Positions 11,200 to 21,559 of a stretch of 64,000 nt of DNA are shown piece by piece. The notes below the pieces were generated by a model that saw only the letters and a list, made by a program, of their open reading frames with translations, did no database searches and was not told the origin of the DNA. Position numbers and translations under genes: made by a program. The DNA lies in NCBI GenBank assembly GCA_023053575.1, contig JAKZAP010000007.1, positions 23,089,464 through 23,153,463 on the forward strand. Direction: 5' to 3'. The stretch comes from Branchinecta lynchi (lineage: Eukaryota; Arthropoda; Branchiopoda; Anostraca; Branchinectidae). Positions within the stretch are counted from its first letter, which is position 1, and the number at the start of each line of letters is the position of its first letter.

Positions 11200-12627
11200 A
11201 TGCAGCAAACACCCGGTATTGTGATCACTGTTTTATATACTTTGTTTGGCATGTGCGAATTCGGTTCCAACTCATTCCTCGCCGTGTCATGGGGTCGCAA
11301 GGTGAAAGGATGGACTATTGTAAATATCTTACTCATTTCCCAGTGCATCCTAACATGCCTAAGTGGATTAAGCGTGGGTCTGGATGTGGCCACAATTTGG
11401 GCGAGGGACAGTACTTTATGCCAAATTTTATCTGCCAAAATTGGATTCTTCACACCATCTCTGTTCACGCTACAGGTGTTGACCAGTTTGATGCGATATC
11501 TGTTCATTAAAAAAACAACAATTTCTCTTGCGACGCAGACCAGACCACTTATGGCTTCGTCTTTCTTCATTTTACTCGTATTTTTGTTTTCGGTTCTTCG
11601 CAACATTGTAAACCTGATTTCTGGAACAAGTGGGACGTATAGTGTCTGTATGGGAGAGTGGATGCAACTATCGTTGCAGGGACTGATATTGCGGATTCTA
11701 TTTCTAACATCGACGTCGACTATTGGGTTCATATACAACTTCAAAAATTACAATGAACTGAAGGCTGTCGGAATACGAAGAAAGGTGAAATACAGCTTCG
11801 TTGACGTGAGGACATCAAGTACAGTATCTACCATATGGATGGTCATAAACTTTATCGGTACAGCAGCTCCTATGTTGTTCAGTTACTTCATGAGTGGCAA
11901 GGTAACCAAAACAGGTACTGTCCTTAGCCTATACCCGCACATAGCAGGGGCGATCCAGGGAATCTACTATATTGTTGCAAACAGGAGGCAGAACTTGAAG
12001 GTCAAGATAGCTAATGACGATTTTAAGGACATGTTGTCAATCAGGGTCAAAAAGCCTGATGCTTCAGGCTTTCAGAAGTCTGAGATTCCAGAGGTACATG
12101 AAGATCCAGTTCTCCCTTTTGAGAGCATAGTGAGTCATATAACGAGTGAGGTGTACGTCCGCAAAGAAGACGCTATGGTCCCTCCTGAAATATCAGATGA
12201 TGATCATCTACCATATCGCAAAGGGGACAATGAGGTTCCAGAGATGACATTGAGAATGGAAGAGCAAAATCTAGGAATGGGTGACAGTCATTCAAATACA
12301 GATGACGAATCTAAGGAAAACTGGAAATTGGCGGAAGAAAGTCGAGGTAAACCTGACTCATTAAACTGGGGTAGTCGACTCTCGGCAAAGACGTTAGGCA
12401 AGTTGCCGCGCTTTCCAGCTGAAGATTTCGGAATATTGACAAACCAAGATGAAGCTCTGACGAACTGGAGAGCAGACTCTACGGTCACTCCTGAATTACC
12501 AAGTCACGGTCGTTTCCAATCTGCGAACGCAGGCAAGAGGGAGCACAATGAGGCAACCAGTTCGATGGCGGCACCAGACCAGGACTCGGTCGCAGCCTCA
12601 ACTGAAGCTCAAGATACCCTAAAATAG
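11200..12627 (+). CDS. Orphan seven-transmembrane receptor B (paralogue of A, single exon)
   Basis: The 475-residue frame aligns with receptor A without gaps from residue 1 to about 230, including C74 and C150, MRY at 98-100, and the loop from KVKYSF through VDVRTS (195-206), which is nearly invariant and probably contacts a signalling partner. Seven hydrophobic segments lie at the same positions as in A. The tail of about 200 residues is acidic and diverges faster, but keeps LGKLP and a LxNQ..ALTNW motif. The start codon follows 'cgaaaaaaa' and is supported by alignment with A. The frame ends at TAG (12625-12627). The next codon is ATG and the same frame then stays open for 166 more codons, so the stop may be recent or the tail may once have been longer. 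Function unknown. Confidence 0.8.
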   Translation: MQQTPGIVITVLYTLFGMCEFGSNSFLAVSWGRKVKGWTIVNILLISQCILTCLSGLSVGLDVATIWARDSTLCQILSAKIGFFTPSLFTLQVLTSLMRYLFIKKTTISLATQTRPLMASSFFILLVFLFSVLRNIVNLISGTSGTYSVCMGEWMQLSLQGLILRILFLTSTSTIGFIYNFKNYNELKAVGIRRKVKYSFVDVRTSSTVSTIWMVINFIGTAAPMLFSYFMSGKVTKTGTVLSLYPHIAGAIQGIYYIVANRRQNLKVKIANDDFKDMLSIRVKKPDASGFQKSEIPEVHEDPVLPFESIVSHITSEVYVRKEDAMVPPEISDDDHLPYRKGDNEVPEMTLRMEEQNLGMGDSHSNTDDESKENWKLAEESRGKPDSLNWGSRLSAKTLGKLPRFPAEDFGILTNQDEALTNWRADSTVTPELPSHGRFQSANAGKREHNEATSSMAAPDQDSVAASTEAQDTLK

Positions 12628-13448
12628 ATGGCGCAGAATATAATAAAATCTGCAGTCTGGATGAGGAAATCCGAGATAGATTTAAGTCAGTCAACTCTGG
12701 AAGGAGAGGCTCAGCAAAGACGTTGCCAAGTTTTATTTCTAAGGATCATAGACTCTTGCCAAATCAAGTTCACGACGAAACTCTGCCCAACTGGAGAAAG
12801 CTACACGAACGTAGAGAACAGCCATGGTCGTGGTCGTTCCAAACCTACGAATGCGGACAAGAAGGTCCGGATGGAGGCTCTAGCCAGTTCGACGTCGACA
12901 AGAAAAGTTGTTGCGATCGCAGCTTCTTCAAGCGACACAGATGGCTTAGCTTGCAACAAGAGCGTCGAAAAAGATTTGGACGAAGAAAAGAAGAATAGTG
13001 CCACTCACAACTCGGGCAGAGGTGATTCAGCAAGAAAACTGGCAACGTTGCCGACTCCATTTTTGGAGCTTTTGGAATCTTGCCAAACCAAGTCCAACAA
13101 AAACCTGTTTTTAACTGGAGAAAGCTGAAAGAATGCAGAGGGGATGTCGAAACTTTGGAAATACCAATCCATCATCGCCTCAAATCTGCGAATGCGGGCA
13201 TGAGGGCGAAAAAAGAGGCAATGACCAGTCTGGCGTCAGCAACAAACCTGGAAACGTTAGCTACTAGTATACCTGACGCACCATACACAGGTCGGGAAAC
13301 TTGTAAGAGAAGTCTCAAACAAGAATTTACTGAGGAAAGCCAAGATAGACCAACTCAGGGCTCTTGCACAGGAGACTGGAGAAAGAAACCAGCAGATTCT
13401 ATTCTTGTAGCTTCTGAAATCCTGCCAAACCAATTCGAAGAATAGCAA
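12628..13448 (+). repeat. Tandem repeat of receptor-tail coding DNA downstream of gene B
   Basis: The block encoding LPNQVxxExLxxW occurs at about 12433 (inside gene B), 12756, 13076 and 13420, a period of 320-345 bp. Each unit also holds a 'cgaatgcgg' and 'gatgg..ttgcaacaagagcgt' segment. The units read in different frames: 12628-13128 continues the frame of gene B after one stop, whereas 13080-13445 is open in another frame. I infer tail-derived units that have drifted out of frame. They may be 3' UTR or relics of longer tails. Confidence 0.65.
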
Positions 13449-14400
13449 GAAAATACCAAGCAGTCCGGATGATAGGACAGAGACAAAGAATTAAACTATC
13501 TCCACTTGGATTAGAAATCTACTTCAGAAAAGAGATAGTTAGCGAAGTCCTTTCTTGTCCCCGTTTTCCTTGTAAGATGTCATCCTTCGTCTTTCCAGTA
13601 TAAATTATGTCTCTCACTTCACTCTGTGCACGAATGTGAGTAGCTACTGATAAGTATGCTGTTAATACTTAAAGTTCAATGGGCACATCAAACTACCCCA
13701 ATCCCACTCTGTAACAACCTAGGACCAACGCTTAACCCCTAGCTCAGCGGATTTTTCAACAGTTTCCTCTCTGTGATATTTCAAAGCGTAATTTCTTGGG
13801 CCAGTACATGCTCAGATTTACTAGCTTGAACAAAGATGAGAGTGATGTTTCTTATAATACTTAGTTGATCTTTATTTAATGCATAAATAAGCTTGTATAA
13901 TTCAGATCTGAATAGGCTATTTGTTTTTTAAAATTTTTGAAGCTAAGTTGTTTTTTATAAACTTATTGCATATTACGGTACATTTTATAAGCACGTTAGC
14001 CAAAAACGACCGAAGAAGAAATTATAGAAGACTTAAATTATATATGACAAGAATATTTTGGAGATTTAACATATCTTCTAGTGATTCCGATTCCCCATTT
14101 GCACCTTGCTTTGGATGGCATCTCAAATATATCCTTTTCTATCAAGCATGGCCGGGAGTTTTGAATTTCCTGCCACGAAATCGCAGCTCCTAAGATTTGG
14201 ATCGCCGAAATCACAGAGAGGTAAAGACAAGCGATAAAAAGAAAACGTCCAAATTTCTTAGCGCCTTTTAAAGGAAGTTGAAGCATTTAATACAAAATAA
14301 AAGCGTTGTAACTCCAGCTTTTGTGAAAAGTGTGGAAGCCCTGAGCCGCTCCGTGCAGCCTAGGTTCAGCTACGCAATCAAGTCGGGTCAAAATAAATAA
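13449..14400. other. Intergenic, AT-rich, nothing recognised
   Basis: No RTEL1 exon was found here on the minus strand and no repeat border was recognised. Confidence 0.35.
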
Positions 14401-14429
14401 TAAAGTTGACTTTTACTCACTTGCATATT

Positions 14430-14600
14430 AAAGCACAACCCTTACTAGAAATGATTGTTACAGGATGAAATAGCACAGAAATATTGTGTTTCGGAAAACA
14501 CGTTACTTTCCACGCCAAATTAGTGATTTTCTTGTAGGGCTTATAGACTATATCCAGTCTTCCTGCTCTCCGACGCGGCGGCTGGACGCAAAATATTTGA
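14430..14600 (-). repeat. Dispersed repeat, inverted match to 44190-44400
   Basis: 'gcacaacccttactagaaatga', 'tccagtcttcctgctctccg' and 'acgcggcggctgg' recur as reverse complements at 44.2-44.4 kb. Confidence 0.6.
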
Positions 14601-14872
14601 AAAAATTAATGCGCCGTGGTTAAAAAGTGGAAAAACCAAGTAAAACAACAGAAGTCCAAAATAGACGAGAGACCTGACGGCCTACCATGACTTCCAAAAT
14701 ACAAAACAACAACATTCGGCTTTCATGGCCAACGGACCAACAAAAATACCTACGAACCTACGATCTTCGGCTTTCGTGGCCAACCACTACAATCGCCTAA
14801 CAGAAGCGGGCTATATATAACTTGTATAAGATTTATCCTTGTATAACATTCCAGCTTGAAGTCAATGTTATT

Positions 14873-15240
14873 CAGGTGCCTCACGACTAGGGGGGGGGGG
14901 GAGAGGGGACGCCCCCCCCCCCCCCCTACCCGAACGTTGTCGGCCAGTCCGTAAAATTAGCCGAGTTGGCGCGAAGCGCCACGATTTGTCGTAAAAATAG
15001 TCGATTTTTTTTGGAAACTGGATTTAAAAAAAAAAACAGTCAGTTTTTCGTAAAAATAGTCGACTCGACTTTTTCTGAAAAATAGTAGTTTTTCTTAAAA
15101 ATTAGCGATTTTTCGTCAACACAGTCGTTTCTTCTCAATAATAGTCGTTTCAATCTGCAAAAAAGTCGAAAAAATGACCAGCCAGTCGGTAAATACCTTG
15201 CCCCCTCCCCCCAATAAAATATTTTGGCTAGTAACGCCAC
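14873..15240. mobile_element. Degenerate hAT-like MITE in an RTEL1 intron
   Basis: The left end CAGGTGCC..CGACTAG followed by a run of Gs faces a right end CTAGTAACGCCAC preceded by C runs. This resembles the CAGGGGCGTCACTA ends of the element at 17.6 kb. Flanks ATGTTATT (14865-14872) and ATATTATT (15241-15248) agree at 7 of 8 bases. The interior has repeats of 'cgtaaaaatagtcga'. It ends 44 bp from the splice donor of RTEL1 exon 4. Confidence 0.5.
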
Positions 15241-15284
15241 ATATTATTACTACCATTATCTTTACGGAAGCTTGGGGCACGTAC

Positions 15285-15398
15285 CTGATTAGTCTCGTCG
15301 ATGGCCAGTGCAATGTCAACACTTCTCAAGTTAATGGAAGCCGATTCCTCACAGATCTTCTCAATGTTATGTGCTTCATCGAAAATAATCACGTTATT
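15285..15398 (-). CDS. RTEL1: RTEL1 exon 4, DEAH-box exon
   Basis: These 38 codons (residues 248-285 of the assembled protein) begin [21 protein letters not shown]. The DEAH box (D254-H257) coordinates Mg-ATP in superfamily 2 helicases, and the following EKxCEESAS is typical of RTEL1. The exon is bounded by an acceptor ending TTTTAG and the donor CAG|GTACGT; both borders are phase 0, which fits exon 3. The remaining helicase motifs (III-VI) and the C-terminal harmonin-like and RING regions of RTEL1 should lie further along the minus strand. I could not find them between here and position 1. Confidence 0.88.
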
Positions 15399-15559
15399 CT
15401 AAAAGAAAATGAGACTAGATCAGATTTGTTAACAAACAATAACTCATATCCGCCGATGGATGGCCTACTGACCTACGGATTTGGAAACCCAACAAAAGTG
15501 ATGGATACTTATACATTTTTCCGTGCGACTGTCCGTGATATAATCAATCGCGACTGAAA

Positions 15560-16000
15560 TAAAACATTTCGACGAAAGCTGATGCATGGATTCTTCAGGT
15601 GAGCACTGAGGGGGGATTCTGGGATGGCTTTGTATCCGATCATTTTGGATTAGAATGAATCAGGGAATGGAGAAGGCCGGAATCCAGCCAAAACACGCAA
15701 ATTTGCATACGAAAATGGCTGACAAAAAATTCAGATTAGGGGGTCAGTGCAAAGTTAAAAAACAGTGCTAAATTTTGATATATTGTCAGGTTTCAGATCG
15801 GATAGATAATCCCGCCGGAATACGGTAAAAGTTAGAATGGAACAAACTGACTTAAACTCACTAGGGGTTGCGACAGTGGTAAGGAATCATAACAATTTGC
15901 TATTAGCTTCGAGCTCGGTTCGATAGGTCGGACAGCTGTAAATCACAGCAGTTGTAAATGCAATTAAAGAAATAAATGAGTTATTATTATATATTCGATG
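15560..16000. other. RTEL1 intron, nothing recognised
   Basis: Part of the intron upstream of exon 4; contains a diverged 'ccggaatccagccaaaac' R1-like monomer near 15680 but no borders. Confidence 0.35.
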
Positions 16001-16009
16001 GTACTAAAC

Positions 16010-16065
16010 GGACATGTCGGTCATAACTTGCCCTAGCGATATTTCAGACCTTCTCGGCAAGAGAA
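16010..16065 (-). repeat. R3 element fragment
   Basis: 'gcgatatttcagaccttctcggcaag' is a diverged minus-strand form of the R3 core. Confidence 0.4.
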
Positions 16066-16319
16066 ACGAACACGAAAACGAAAACGAAACGAAACCAGCA
16101 AATCAGGTTCATAATTGCAGGTATGTACCTTAGCTGACTTATCCGTTTGGTGCCTTATGATTCGCAATCTGCTTGAGAGTTTGGTAACACTGAGCTCAAA
16201 ACAGCGCATAATTAGGCACCGAAGGGGTCACACTAGATCGAAGAAAAGGCAGCTTTTTGAGTTGCTAAATTTAAAAAAAAAGAAAAGTAAAAGATACACC
16301 TAGTTCTGAATGTTCATCA

Positions 16320-17430
16320 AACGAGACAAATCAAAACAAAGTGGAGAACCAGAAACAACCGAAAGGGAAAGACCAAAATTGGACGAATTAAAAAAATCCT
16401 AAAGAGATTTAATTCCGCAAGCATGCGACATTAAGGCGAGATCTCTTGGATTTGCTTTCCGAAAAGCAAAGCGAGAATCCACCGAGCGTAAGAACAAGCA
16501 AAAAGTCGCTGAACCTCAGTTGCACCTTTACAACTTCTCGCTGAGTTGCCGAAATCACTTTCCTCTCGCGAAGTACTAAAAAAAAAAAAAAAAAAGTGGA
16601 TTCGCTTTCCGAGTGCTGGCGGAAACTAGCGGAGCGCGTGAACAGCTATGGAAAGCGAAGCGACTTTTAGCCGAAGTTGCAAGAGAGCTGGCGGAGCTTT
16701 TCAGAACGCTAGCCTCACCCTCTTGTCAATCAGCTCTGGGCGCTACGTCATATCCCGTTTAATTTTGATAGCTGCTTCTCGCGCACAAGCGCACTTGTTT
16801 TCAAAAAGAGAACAAGACCGGGAAGTTTGACTCGGTCCTCGCCGAAGACCACCCACACCACATTATTTTATTTGGCTAGGCTGGTATGATTTCTCATAGC
16901 AATGGTGTCTTTCAGCACTATAAAGAGCCTCTGGAGATATACAAATACCAAAATTTAGGCCTAGCCCTGAACAGAGATAGCCTACTAGTGATATAAGAAT
17001 TGGTTATTCGTATTCTGGTTTTCTGACACGAGAAGCTGATAGCTCAGTCATCCCTGAGATCATCTCGAATCATCCTCATCTGCGTATTCTCAAAATTTAG
17101 ATTCAAGTCCCCCAGCCCCTCAGACAGAGCTTGCGCGCGAGAAGCAGCTATCGACATTCGACGGAATATGACGTAGCGCCCTGAGCTGTTTGACAAGGTC
17201 GCTTGCTTGTGGAATGAGATTCTTTTGACAGTCACTCACTAGTACCGAGCGAGAACAGTTTTGTAATTGTTGTTCGCAGGTATTGGTGAGTGGCTCGTGT
17301 TTAATTTACGTTTTTTCTTAATTCTTCAATTTTTTTTTCATTTTTGATTGTTTGTTGGTCCTCCGCTTTGTTTTGATTTGTCTCGTTTGATGATCTTCAT
17401 ACACTCTTCGTCATTTTTCCTCCAAATTTT
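16320..17430. repeat. Composite repeat region in an RTEL1 intron
   Basis: 'catcaaacgagacaaatcaaaac' at the left is answered by 'gttttgatttgtctcgtttgatg' near 17375, and blocks between ('ctagtaccgagcgagaac', 'ccaacaaac') recur near 50.65-50.82 kb in the other orientation. A poly-A run lies near 16570. Borders are not clear, so class and number of insertions are unresolved. Confidence 0.45.
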
Positions 17431-17588
17431 CCGTATGCGTTGAAGAAGGGCGGTTGTCATCCCGAAATATTCGATTCACCCATGTTCGTTCGTTTTTCTT
17501 TTGATTTCTCTACGAGTTTAGTTCCCTTCTCTTTGTCGTATGTAGATTTTTTAACGGACATTTGATTGAGACATTATGATTCCACAAG

Positions 17589-19919
17589 CAGGGGCGTCAC
17601 TATGGGGGGGAGGGGGGTAAATATTCTTTGAGCCCAAGCTGACTTTGAAACATTTATTCAAACAATGTTTACAACGGATACGTCAGCTATGATTTTTCAT
17701 CAGCGATATTTCGGCCCTTCTTGGCAAGGGTCCTCGTCAGGCTGTCAATCTTCTTGTTTAACTTCGGGGAAGGAAACAAACCTGTAATAAATAATCATTT
17801 ATTTATTATTTATTACAGGTTTGTTTCCTTCCCCGAAGTTAAACAAGAAGATTGACAGCCTGACGAGGACCCTTGCCAAGAAGGGCCGAAATATCGCTGA
17901 TGAAAAATCATAGCTGACGTATCCGTTGTAAACATTGTTTGAATAAAAGGGGAGGGGGGGACTCCCCCCCCTTAAGGTCCTGAGAAAGTACTTTCGTCGG
18001 GCGAAGCCCGGCGAAAGTTCACTTGTTTGTCGGCGCGAAGCGCCGGCAAACACAGACAAAATAATAGTTTGTATGCTTTTTATCAGGCATCGGTCGATTC
18101 GTCGGCACATCGGGTGTTTTTATATGCAAGAAATAAGATCCTGCAAACGTTTGTCGGGCAAAACACTGAAGAAATCGAATTCTGCATGCTTTTGTCGTGC
18201 CTCGGTATTCTCGTCGGCACATCGGGTTCTTTTTATACAGAAGGAATCCAGAAGAAATAAAAACAAATTAAGTTTTTGTCGGGCGTCGGTCGACTCGTCG
18301 GCACATCGGGTTCTTTTTATACGCAAGAAATGAAATCCTGCAAACATTTATCAGGCAAAGCACTGGAGAAATCGAATTCTGCGGGCTTTTGTCGTGCCTC
18401 GGTTCGTCGGCACATCGCGTTCTTTTTATACATAAGAAATCCAGAAGAAATATTTTTGTATGCTTTTGTCGGGCGTCGGTCGACTCGTCGGCATATCGGG
18501 TTCTACTTATACATAAGAAATCAAATTTCGCAAACTTTGTAGGGCGCACCCAGGAAGTTTAAGTTTCATTGGCACAAGGGGTTATTTTTACACGTATGAA
18601 TCAAGTTCTGTACAGTCTAGTCGAGCAAAACACAGAACAAATCAAATGCTCGATGGTTTTGTCGGCCGTCGGTATTCTCGTCGGCACATCGGTTCTTTAA
18701 AAAAAAAAAAAAAAAATCAAATTCTGTAACTTTTTATCGGGCGCATGCCGAAAGTTCAAGTCTCGTCGGTACATCGGCTTCTATATACGCGTAAAAAATA
18801 AAGTTCTTTACAATCTTGTCGGGCAAAATACAGAAGAAATCGAATTCTGAATGCTTTTGTCGGGCGTCGGTGCTCTTGTCCACACACTGGGTCTTTTTAC
18901 GTAAGAAATCAAATTCTGCAAACATTTGTCGGTCGCAGATTTTTCCGGAAAAATACAGATTAAAAACAAATTCGCCGGCGTTGCTTAGTTCAATTTGTTC
19001 TGGGTGCAGTCGTTGGAAGCTTCGCTTCTTAGCAAAAGTTGAAACGAAAAGCCGAATATGTGAAATTAAATATGTGTATTTACATCAAAGGAACAATGTC
19101 AACTGATGCATTACAGTAAGTAAGTTTTACACGAAATTTCGCATGCGGCGCATTTTGTAGTATTCCCTATTTGGAAGAATGGTGTATCATTTAGTTTTCC
19201 TTTTAGGATAGACGTTCTTGGGGTTTGAAACACGTTAAAAGCCGGAAATTGTATGGTACTATAGCTGAATTTTCCGCAAAAAAACAGATTAAAAAAATTT
19301 CGACTGCGGCGCTTGGTTTAACTTGCCTTGGTACAGTCGTTGGAAGCTTCGCTTTCCAGCGAAAGTTAATATGAAAAGCCGAATAGGTGAACTTTAAAAT
19401 ACGAAATTATACCAAAGGAATAACCTCAATTGATGCGTTGTTACAGTTAGTCCACACAAAATTTCGCCTGCGGCGCATTTTGTAGTATTCTTTATTTAGA
19501 AGAACAGTGTTTCATTTAGCTTCACGTTTTAGGATTGAAATTCGCTGAAACACGTTAAAAGCTAGAACTTGTATGGTAGGTATAGCTAAATTTTTCCGGA
19601 AAAAAGGCAGATTTAAAAAATTTCGCCTGCGGCGCTTAGTTTAACTTGTTCTTGGTACAGTCGTTCGAAGCTTCGCTTTTTAGCGAAGGCTAAAATGAAA
19701 AGCCAAATATGAGAACTTAAAATACGAAATTACATCAAAGGAATAATCTCAACTGATGCATTGCAGTTAGTTTTACCCCGATTCTATTCTGTGCTGGCGG
19801 GAAATGTACGCCGTTGCCGCGAAGCGGCAACGGCGTGTTTTCTCGGCACATTTTTTTTAGTCCGTCGGCACAAACCGGACGTCCCCCCCCCCAAAGGTAA
19901 AAGGCTAGTGACGCCCCTG
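17589..19919. mobile_element. Non-autonomous hAT-like transposon, 2.33 kb, in RTEL1 intron 3
   Basis: The terminal inverted repeat CAGGGGCGTCACTA (left) faces TAGTGACGCCCCTG (right). The flanks TCCACAAG (17581-17588 and 19920-19927) are an exact 8-bp target duplication, the hallmark of hAT insertion; P elements also make 8-bp duplications but the CAGGGGCG end favours hAT. Runs of G lie just inside each end. The interior holds repeats with 'gtcgg..catcgggttct' (18.03-18.93 kb) and three copies about 325 bp apart of a 'ttttccgg..cagatt..gcggcgcttagtt' block (18.95, 19.27, 19.60 kb). No transposase frame was seen. An R3 palindrome is nested near the left end. Confidence 0.9.
17653..17947. repeat. 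Perfect 142-bp inverted repeat of R3 (head to head) with hammerhead-like cores
   Basis: Arms 17653-17794 and 17806-17947 are exact reverse complements by eye, separated by 11 bp. Each arm is an R3 copy. On the plus arm CTGACGA (17860-17866) is followed by a helix GG(A)CCCTT/AAGGGCC with a 6-base loop and by GAAA (17888-17891). The identity of the arms implies recent duplication or conversion. It is nested just inside the hAT-like element at 17589. Confidence 0.85.
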
Positions 19920-20169
19920 TCCACAAGGACGTGTGTAAGTGTGACAAAACAGAACTGTTGGTTTTTGGAACAGCCTGTCGAAGATGCGCTTAGATGCTGA
20001 ACCGATCAATACTTCCAGTGCATGATCGATAGGATTCTTAAATTCTGCTCAGAACGATTACTGCAAATTTCTTAGAGTTTTTCAAAGGTGAAAGCATTTT
20101 CTACTGCGTATTATGAGCGGTCGATCGTGCCGATGTTTAGACACTCCAGTTTCAAAAAGAAAAAAATAC

Positions 20170-20594
20170 CTCAATCTCCACGCCATGCATCTTTCTGATC
20201 TTTGGATCCAGCAAATAATTATATGGCATGAAAATAATATCTGCATTCTTCTTCATATCCCTTGACAAATAATACGGGCAGGCTTTCATTTTTTGTCCCT
20301 TGGCCACCAAATCTTCAATGTCCATCACACCAGCCTCTGTGGTGAATTCAGGTGAGGTCGCTGCTGCTTCCACGTTATTGTAAAAATGGCAAGTTCGAGA
20401 ACTGGTCTTTGCCATACACATGTAGAGCTTAAAAGTTGAGTTCGGTTCTTTGGAGACTTCAGGATGGATGCACATTTGGTCTCGCGACCCAAGAACAGCA
20501 ACTTTGACATAGTTATATTTACTCCGTTTGAGTTCCTGAACAACTTGAGTGAGCTGCGAGTGAGTCCGAGATGCATATATAATCTTTGGAATAC
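20170..20594 (-). CDS. RTEL1: RTEL1 exon 3, motif Ia and Fe-S cluster domain
   Basis: The exon encodes residues 106-247. It opens with IPKIIYASRTHSQL (motif Ia) and continues with VLGSRDQMCIHPEV. It holds four cysteines, C147, C165, C174 and C211, in the spacing of the iron-sulfur domain shared by RTEL1, XPD, FANCJ and DDX11. The stretches CHFYNN, DIEDLV, CPYYLSR and DIIFMPYNYLLD are characteristic of RTEL1. The acceptor ends TTCCAG and the donor is GAG|GTATTT. The first two bases complete a codon begun by the A that ends exon 2; the exon ends in phase 0. The assembled frame runs without a gap into the DEAH exon. Confidence 0.92.
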
Positions 20595-20740
20595 CTGGAA
20601 CAAAAAGCGACCATTACTGTGAGTTTCAACCTCTTGTCACAACATGCTACCGTCATCGTTACGATCAGCAATATGATTACTTATAAAACATTTTCTAAAT
20701 TTCCTTCCTTTAGTTAGTAATGCTTGGACCGCTACTAACT

Positions 20741-21120
20741 TTAAAGGACCCCTCGCACTATTTACTCTTCAACATACAGTATTTTAAATATTTGGATACT
20801 TAAAAACTAGGCTGTGCTTTCAAGAAATAACCAACGGTTTTGGCTGTTTTAAGCCTTTTCCGAGACCCGTTGACTTATGGAGAACACAGGGAAACAATTT
20901 ACATAACCGGTTTTTCTGATGGAAAAACTTCTCGCAGAGAACCGTCGACAGCGTGATACACATCGAAAGTAGCAAAACACGGCAAGTGATAAAATCAGCG
21001 TGGTTTTGTTAGAGGGGTTAGAATGTACCGTACGAAATTGGGGTCTGCGGGTTTAGAAATATATGGAGTTTATTATGGAAGTAGGTTGCGTTAGTATTAT
21101 AGGTAAGACAGGTCCTTTAA
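20741..21120. mobile_element. R4 MITE, intact copy and empty site for another element
   Basis: TTAAAGGACC at the left is the exact inverse of GGTCCTTTAA at the right. The interior ('ttggctgttttaagcc', 'ctgatggaaaaacttctcgcag', 'gcaaaacacggcaagtga') recurs at 49.6 and 62.5 kb. At 21024-21030 it reads TGTACCG, uninterrupted, where the 62-kb copy carries a 1.18-kb insertion. Confidence 0.8.
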
Positions 21121-21256
21121 TACTAGGGATCCAATGACTTCAGACCACAGGAAACTAACCAACCAGAGACTAACTAACCAGACATGCAACAATGATCACA
21201 AGGAGTGTTGAATATGATGGAAAACCCTTATTTCCTGCCAAGTTTTGATTTAAGTT

Positions 21257-21488
21257 AAATATTCTTTGAGCCCAAGCTGACTTTGAAACATTTATTCAAA
21301 CAATGTTTACAACGGATACGTACGGACAACTTCGGGGAAGGAAACAAACCTGTGATTGTCTGTATCCTTCCCCGAAGTTAAACCAGGGGATTGACAGCCT
21401 GACGAGGACCCTTGCCAAGAAGGGCCGAAATATCGCTGACGAAGCATCGTAGCTGACGTATCCGTTGTAAACACTGTTTGAATAAAAG
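21257..21488. repeat. R3 head-to-head pair, left copy truncated
   Basis: A minus-strand start ('gcccaagctgactttgaaac' to 'acaacggatacg') is joined to a plus-strand copy with CTGACGA at 21399-21405 and GAAA after the helix. The left copy lacks its core. In the plus copy the stem III helix reads GCTGACG/CGTAGC, where the 17.8-kb copy has GCTGATG/CATAGC. Confidence 0.75.
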
Positions 21489-21559
21489 ATTTAAGTTAAT
21501 TTAAGGATTAAATTTAAGGAATCGCTACGTCTTACTCATAGTTGTTTTTACGGGTAACA

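Noticed and set aside
18027..18549. Frames in the 18.0-18.9 kb region with repeated RRHIG or CADE words
   Set aside because: They are translations of the internal repeats of a non-autonomous hAT-like element in both orientations.
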